DNA of 64,000 bases from Thinopyrum elongatum (Eukaryota > Streptophyta > Magnoliopsida > Poales > Poaceae), in assembly GCA_011799875.1 (NCBI GenBank), contig CM022298.1, positions 492,755,180 to 492,819,179 on the forward strand, written 5' to 3'. The position numbers and the translations under genes were made by a program. Positions 57,591-64,000 of the stretch are shown one piece after another (position 1 is the stretch's first letter; each line of letters opens with the position of its first letter). The notes below the pieces were generated by a model. It did no database searches and was not told where the DNA came from. It worked only from the letters and a program-made list of their open reading frames with translations.

Positions 57591-60500
57591 ATGGCAGATA
57601 ACAATCCACCACCGCTGCCACCGCCTGACTATATGGCAGCAATGATGCAACAGTTTGAACTTAATCGGCAATTTATGACTGGGATTATGGAACAATTCCC
57701 CTGTCCCAATGCCAACCATCAGCCAGCTTCAATCACACTGCCAGAGTTTGTCCGACTCAACCCATCGATATTCCGCAACACTGTTAATCCGCTGGATGCC
57801 GATGACTGGCTGCGTGACATCTTTTATGAGATGGAGTCAGCTGATGTTCCCCTTGTCAGCTATGTCACTTTCGCGACATACTTTCTGAAGGGACCCGCAG
57901 CACAATGGTGGGCCACTCACAGACAGACTCTACCTCCGGGAACTGTTGTCACTTGGGTGGAGTTCAAGACTGCTTTTCACGCCCGCTATATTCCTCAAGC
58001 AGTCATAGCCCGGAAGAAAGCCGAGTTTCGTAGTCTCGTTCAAGGTAACAAGTCTGTGGAAGTTTATCAGCGCGAGTTTCTTGACTTGTCTCGCTATGCT
58101 GAAGAAGACATTCCTACTGATGATCAAAGGCAGGAGAAGTTTCATGAAGGGCTGCACCATGACATTCAGTTAGCCCTGCTTGTTCAAGACTACCCTGATT
58201 TCGCCACCTTGGTGAATAAGGCTATCATGGTCGAGACTGGATTGAAGAAGCACAAGGAAGCTACCAGACGCACTCATGAGACGGGCTCATCTTCGGGCTC
58301 GTCCTCCCAGAAGCCCCGCATTTGGATACCACAGAGCATGTACCGTCCAGCAGCTCCAGTGAACAGGCCATCTTATGCCGCACCTCGTCTGCCACCTCCA
58401 CCACCGAGGCAGCCTCTTCGAACGCCACCACCTCGAGCTCCTGCACCTCGTCCTAACAATGGACTATGCTTCAAGTGTGGCCAGCCAGGTCACCGTGCCA
58501 GAGATTGCTCACAGAGTCAGAATCAACTAACTCTTCCTTCTACTGGCCGTGGTATTCCTCAGCAGCGCAATAACAATGCCAGACCTTCTTATGGTCGTGG
58601 ACAGGTTTTTCATGTCAACATGAATGAAGACCCAGATCAACCAGCTACTGTGATGGGTACACTTCCTGTTAATTTAGTACCAGCAACTGTTTTATTTGAT
58701 TCAGGAGCATCGCATTCATTCATGTCAGAACATTTTGCACTCTTGCATGACGTTAAGTGTGAAACGCTACAACATCCGTTAGTAGTAAACACTCCCGCGG
58801 GACGATGCCGAACTTCTATATTCAGCCCCCGAGTCACTGTTGAGATTGAAGGGTTGCATTTTCATGCAAACCCCATTATCCTGCAATCTTCAAAAATTGA
58901 CCTTATCTTGGGAATGGATTGGTTGAAGGCTCACTACGCCTCAATCAATTGTGCCACTAAAGTTGTACGCCTCCTTCATCCATCCGATGAGTTAGTGAAC
59001 TACCGAGCTCATATCACTCAGAACGCCGAGGCTCAGATTTATGCCTTGAACGCGTTGAATGCCTCTCCGTTTGAGGGGATCGAGAACATCCCAGTTGTCT
59101 GTAACTTCCCGGATGTTTTTCCAGAAGAACTTCCAGGAATACCCCCTGCTAGAGCTGTCGAGTTTTTCATCGACTTGAAGCCTGGCACCACTCCTATTGC
59201 GAAGCGTCCTTACAAGATGCCACCGCTTCACCTTATTGAGCTTAAGGAAGAAATCGATAAGTCACTCAGGAAGGGCTTCATCCATCCTAGTTCCTCTGCC
59301 TGGGGAGCACCGTCTCTTTTTGTCAAGAAGAAAGATGGTACGAATAGGTTGGTTCAAGATTACCGTCCTATCAACCAGGCAACCATTCAGAATAAATATC
59401 CGCTTCCCCGGATCAATGACTTATATGATCAACTTGCTGGATCTTCGGTGTTCTCTAAACTCGACTTGAGGTTGGGTTGTCACCAGATCCGTGTCCGTGA
59501 AGAGGATATTCCAAAGACTGCATTCGTTACTCGTTATGGCTCCTATGAATACACCGTCATGTCATTTGGCCTAACGAATGCTCCAGCTACGTTCTCCCGC
59601 TTAATGAATTATATATTCATGGATTACCTCGACAAGTTCGTCGTGGTATATCTGGACGATATTCTGGTATATTCGAAGAATAAGGAAGAACATGCCGAAT
59701 ATCTTCGCCTTGTTCTGGAGAGGCTTCGAGAGCACAAGTTATATGCCAAGTACTCCAAATGTGAATTCTGGCTTTCCGAAGTGACCTACCTTGGACATGT
59801 GATTTCCAAGGACGGTATGGCCGTTAACCCGGAGCATGTTCAGGCTATCCTTGACTGGATTCCTCCGAAGAATGCCAAGCAAGTCCGAAGTTTTCTCGGT
59901 CTAGCTAGTTATTGTCACCGATTCGTCGAGAACTTCTCCAAGATCGCCAAGCCCCTGACTAATCTGCTCCACAAAGGCGTTAAGTTTGAGTGGACCGACA
60001 AGTGTCAGGAAAGTTTCCAGACCCTCAAGGACAAGCTTACTTCTGCTCCAGTGCTTGCTCCTCCAGATTCACGCAAAGATTTTGTGATATATTGTGACGC
60101 CTCTCGTCAAGGATTAGGCTGTGTCCTAATGCAAGAACGAAGAGTGATTGCGTATGCTTCACGTCAATTGCGTCCACATGAAAAAAATTATCCAGTGCAT
60201 GATCTTGAACTTGCTGCAGTGATCTATGCATTAAAGTTATGGCGTCATTACCTTCTGGGTAATCGGTGTGAGATCTATACCGATCATCAAAGCTTGAAAT
60301 ATTTGTTCACTCAGCCGGATCTTAATCTCCGTCAGCAACGATGGTTGGAAACAATTACGGACTATGACTGTGGTATTTCATATACCCCGGGCAAGGCTAA
60401 CGTAATGGCCGATGCCCTGAGCCGCAAGTCATATTGTAACAACCACATGGTTAGGCAAGCTCAACCTCGTCTTTATGCAGAACCGACTCAGCTGAATCTG

Positions 60501-60599
60501 CGAATTGTTCCCCAAGGTTCTCTTAATAACCTTGAGGTACAACCAGACTTCAAAAGGCTATTAAGGAAGCGCAAGCCAAAGATGCTGAAATTGACTTGA
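57591..60599 (+). pseudogene. Chromovirus gag-pol: gag, protease, reverse transcriptase, RNase H (frameshifted at the end)
   Basis: It starts [20 protein letters not shown] after an acceptor-like TTTAGCAG. The gag core spans residues ~45-210 ([12 protein letters not shown]), with a zinc knuckle at ~293 ([14 protein letters not shown]). The protease active site is LFDSGASHS near 370. Reverse transcriptase covers ~530-720 with QDYRPINQ and the YLDD box (Asp 689-690). RNase H spans ~825-950 with DASRQGLGC and ending near DALSRKS. A one-base deletion near 60550 throws the frame off, so the last ~17 codons are out of frame and end at 60599. Upstream of that the frame is open without stops. Gag forms particles; pol copies RNA into DNA. 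With one frameshift it is nearly intact. Confidence 0.92.
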
Positions 60600-61987
60600 T
60601 GAAGAAAGAGCTTCACCTTGATAAGTACAGGGATTTCTCAGTTGCTGAAGATGGAACATTATATTTCAGAGACCGCATCGTAGTACCTCGCTTCGAGCTT
60701 ACGACTGACAAGGTCATGAAGGAGGCTCATGATACACCACTGTCTATCCATCCGGGTAGTACCAAGATGTATCGCGATCTTCGACAGAGGTACTGGTGGT
60801 CTAGAATGAAGAAGGACATTGCTCGATATGTTGCTGAATGTGACGTATGTCGTCGCGTCAAAGCAGAACATCAGAAGCCTGCTGGAATTCTTCAACCACT
60901 CCCCATTCCTTTGTGGAAGTGGGATAAAGTGCAGATGGATTTCATTACTGGTCTTCCCAAGTCTCAGAAAGGTCACAATGCTATTCTTGTCGTCGTTGAC
61001 CAACTCTCCAAGGTTGCTCATTTTCTGCCTGTCAAGGAGACTATCACTGCTAGCCAACTAGCAGAGCTGTATATCTCCAGAGTCGTTTCACTCCACGGCA
61101 TTCCGAAGGAGATCAGTTCGGACCGTGGCGGTCTTTTCACGTCCAAGTTCTGGGAAAGTTTTCAAGAAGCTATGGGAACTCACATTACATGGAGTTCAGC
61201 TTATCATCCTCAGTCCCAAGGCCAAGTTGAGCGAGTTAACCAAGTACTAGAAGATATGCTTCGCGCTTGTGTTATATCATTTGGTAAGAAGTGGGAAGAG
61301 TCTCTCCCATTTGCCGAATTCTCATATAATAACAGTTATCAAGCCAGCTTGGAGATGGCTCCATTCGAAGTGTTATACGGACGTAAGTGTCGAACCCCTC
61401 TAAACTGGTCAGAAATTGGGGAACGACCTCTCGTGGGACCAAACATTATTCAACACGCTGAAGAACAAGTCAGAATTGTCCGAGAAAATCTCAAAGCAAC
61501 TCAGGACCGCCAGAAGAGCAACTATGATCGCAAGCGATGGGGCTTGACCTATCAACCAGGTGATCAAGCTTATCTTCGTGTCACTCCTATGAAGGGCACC
61601 CGTCGATTCGGAATCAAGGGCAAGCTAGCTCCTCGCTATATTGGTCCCTTTCGCATTGTGGCCAGACGTGGACATGTGGCTTATAAATTGGAGTTGCCGC
61701 CACAATTCTCTCATATTCATGATGTCTTCCATGCGTCGCAACTTCACAAATGCTTCAAGGAATATCCGCACCGCGCAGTGGATCACGAGATGCTTCAGTT
61801 GCAAGACGACTTATCTTATAAGGAGCATCCGATCCGCATCCTTGATGAAGCTGAACGTCAAACTCGTCAGAAGACGACCAAGTTCCTGAAAGTGCAGTGG
61901 TCGAATCACACTGAAGATGAAGCCACTTGGGAACGCGAGGATCATCTTCGGGAAGAATATCACGACCTCTTTCCTTCCACCTCCTAA
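60596..61987 (+). pseudogene. Chromovirus integrase with C-terminal chromodomain (separated from pol by a frameshift)
   Basis: 463 codons are open from MMKKELHLDK, but this start is only a consequence of the upstream frameshift near 60550; originally the domain was part of the pol polyprotein. A zinc-binding H2C2 region is seen (CDVCRRVKAEHQ near 60840-60880). The rve core follows with Asp in MDFITGLP, Asp in SSDRGGLF and Glu in QGQVERVNQ, the DDE triad. A GPFRIVARRGHVAYKLELP segment near 61645-61700 is the usual integrase tail. The last ~55 residues (ILDEAERQTRQKTTKFLKVQ, then WEREDHLREEY) form a chromodomain that steers integration toward modified chromatin. No stops are seen. Whether it is translated now is doubtful. 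Confidence 0.9.
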
Positions 61988-62010
61988 ATTCTCGGGACGA
62001 GAATTTCTTT

Positions 62011-62024
62011 TAGAGGAGGAGAAC
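62011..62024 (+). other. Polypurine tract of the chromovirus
   Basis: TAGAGGAGGAGAAC lies just before the 3' LTR start TGTAACACCCC. Confidence 0.85.
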
Positions 62025-62025
62025 T

Positions 62026-64000
62026 TGTAACACCCCTGTGTAACTACCACTGTGATCAGCTGCTAATAATGCCAAGTCATATCATTTGCAGTGCCTAAAC
62101 ATAGTGGTTAACCAAAATAATTCAAACTCTATTCTGGGAAATCACCTCAAATTCAAAAGTGCAAAATAAAATTTCTCAGACACTGTTGCAAAAATGTTCA
62201 CTAAATAGCAAATATTCCAGGAGCACTCTTAAAATTATAACTAATGCTACTTGAACTAGTTAAATGATTCAAACAATATGAAACAGCACCAAAACAGTAA
62301 TATATAATACATCTAAAATCATATCAATTTCAAAAGAAGCCCAACTTTGCTCAAACCAATTTTTGGTGGATGTTTACATTGCATGTTAATATTTGGACCA
62401 AGTCACATATTTTACAAAAGTGCACAATTGGTCTAACTATTTCAAAACAGAAAAGAATAAAAAGAAAAGCAAAACAGATAAACAGAAAAATATAACGAGG
62501 CACTGTGCACTGGGCCTAAGTGCACAGTGCCCCGACCGCGGCCCACCAGGCCCAACTCATTCTCCCTCCTCCCCGTGTCGGCCGCGCCATGGTCGCGCGC
62601 GCGCGCGCCAGCCAGGCGGCGACACGGCGACGGCGCCGACGCCACCGACAGCCAGGGGGATAAGGACGAGCCGAGCACCCCCCTGGACCTCCTCCATCAC
62701 TTTCCCCCTCTCTCCCCTCGCTCGCCTCGTCTCTCTCACTTCCTCAGATCCACCGCGTCCGAACGCCACCGTCGCCGTCCCCGCTCATCCTCGCGGCCAC
62801 CGTGCCCCTCTCACCATCTTGCTTTGTCCCCGAGGATCGTCGTCGTCCGCTACCTCAACTGGCGCATAGCGTTGGAGCTCGAAGCCACCGCATCGCCCAC
62901 ATCGACGTCGTCTTCTTCCTCTGCCCCGACGCGCTCGCCGTCGTCCCCGTCCACCACTACTGCTACTAAGCTCGCACGGGTCTTACGTGACCGCGCGGTG
63001 AGCCTCCCCCTTCCTTCTCTTCCATCCTCGTGCTCCGTTTCGGCCGTAGCTAGCTCGTCCGCGAACCGAGCTCCGCCGCCCGCCATTGCCGTCGTAGCGC
63101 TCGCCCCTGAGCTCCATTGCCCGAACCAGCAGTGCTAGCACGCTTCTGATGAGCTGCTGCTCCCGCCCGACCCCTAGACGCGCTCGAAAGCGGGCTGCAG
63201 CCGCGATTTCGTTCGTCCCCGAACTCCAGCCGCCACGCGCGAGCACGCCGGCGACGTTTTCGGCCAAGACAGGTCATGCCACCGCTCGCGTTGGATGCGG
63301 CATGTCCTCCTCGTTCGAACGCGCCACACCACGCTCAATTTGGCTCGCGGTGGACAAAATCCGACGCTGGCCGTGCCCTCCGCCGCGTTTTGGGGCTCGC
63401 CGGCGTCCAACCGCTAGCCGGCCGACGTGGCAAAGCCGGCCCCACCCCTCAGTGACCCTGACAGTGGGCCCCGCGGGTCCCAGTTGACTGGGTTGACCCA
63501 GTCAACTACTGACTGGGCAACCCAGTGTCACTGACACGTGGGCCCCACCATAATTAGTTAAGCTAAAACATTTTATAAAATAAAATTAATTAGAATAACT
63601 TAATCACTCGCTGACACCCGGGGCCCACCCCCTAATTAATCCATTAGTTAGTTTAATTCACTGTTAGAGTACAGAGACAGACATGTGGGTCCTACTGGAC
63701 CCACATGTCAGGTTTGACTGGTCAGCCGACCTGTTGACTTGCTGATGTCAGCATTACCTCATGCTGACATCATAATCCCCTTTTCTGTTAAAATAAATAA
63801 ATTCCAAAAAATCATTTAAACTTCAAAAATTAATAACTTTTCAACCGTAGCTCAGATCGAAAAAGTTAAAACATGAAAGTTGCTCAGAACGACGAGACGA
63901 GTCTGATCGTGTCGTCTGTTTCCTTGTTGGAACCTCCTACATAGGAGAACTCATAACTCCGAACCCGTATCCGATAGATGAATAGTGACTAATCACGAAT
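62026..64000 (+). repeat. 3' LTR of the chromovirus (first ~1975 bases; runs off the window)
   Basis: Collinear with 52125 onward. It contains about 110 bases (63685-63794) absent from the 5' LTR, which include two perfect hairpins: GACATGTGGGTCC with its complement (63680-63709) and TGATGTCAGCAT with its complement (63743-63772). Differences from the 5' LTR are otherwise few and concentrated in the GC-rich part. Confidence 0.92.

Larger units (their letters stand above)
52125..64000 (+). mobile_element. Chromovirus-type Gypsy retrotransposon (Tekay/Del-like), 3' end outside window
   Basis: The 5' LTR is 52125-56184, the initiator-Met-tRNA primer site 56188-56199, a leader ORF about 56576-57346, gag-protease-reverse transcriptase-RNase H 57591-60599, integrase with chromodomain 60596-61987, the polypurine tract about 62011-62024, and the 3' LTR 62026 onward. 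Integrase after reverse transcriptase makes it Gypsy, and the C-terminal chromodomain makes it a chromovirus. The first 400 bases of the two LTRs differ at only about two sites, so the insertion is recent. It disrupts a MULE transposase gene; the expected target duplication is ATGAA (52120-52124). Confidence 0.93.

Overview
This is a stretch of a large, repeat-rich grass nuclear genome, almost certainly Triticeae (wheat, barley, rye or Aegilops). The reasons are a BARE1/Angela-type Copia element, a Sabrina/WHAM-type Gypsy element, chromovirus-type Gypsy elements with 4-kb LTRs, a tRNA-derived SINE resembling the Triticeae Au family, and a Stowaway MITE. About 85% of the window is transposable element. 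Family names come from sequence memory, not a search.

Layout. (1) 1-12723, minus strand: Sabrina/WHAM-like Gypsy element, apparently non-autonomous and rearranged. It carries a dead L1-type LINE (3783-8582), a third partial LTR and a duplicated internal segment. (2) 12724-13722: 3' part of an Angela-type LTR. (3) 13723-19584: internal remnant plus 4.3-kb 3' LTR of a Gypsy element. (4) 19585-34645: a Tat/Retand-type Gypsy element on the minus strand with gag, protease remnant and a spliced antisense gene, but no reverse transcriptase or integrase. It is split by a complete Angela-type Copia element (23536-32131) with a perfect 5-bp target duplication, CTGCG. (5) 34646-38761: LTR and LINE-like scraps, then low-copy-looking sequence. 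(6) 38762-43907: the gene island, a divergent pair. On minus is a P-class PPR protein, probably mitochondrial (966 residues, two coding exons). On plus is a Ycf20-like chloroplast protein (155 residues, with a 5'-UTR intron). (7) 44353-48590: Stowaway MITE, a 1.7-kb Mutator-type terminal-inverted-repeat element with a SINE fragment inside its repeat, and a fuller SINE. (8) 49586-52124: a ~36-bp-period micro-hairpin array, then a MuDR/MULE transposase gene cut off by (9) 52125-64000+: a young chromovirus Gypsy element with a leader ORF, gag-pol and integrase with chromodomain. Its 3' LTR runs off the window.

The first 34.6 kb read as a nest. The Tat element was interrupted by Angela and separately by the 4.3-kb-LTR Gypsy. 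That Gypsy appears interrupted by another Angela LTR, which appears interrupted by the Sabrina-like element, which holds the LINE. The two plant genes are the only ones I regard as functional host genes. They face away from each other across a short GC-rich spacer and both probably encode organelle proteins.

I found no clearly new biological system. The observations most worth checking are the hairpin array beside the MULE gene, four polypurine-tract-like copies in the Sabrina-like element, the extra leader ORF of the chromovirus, and the unusual code residues of the PPR protein.
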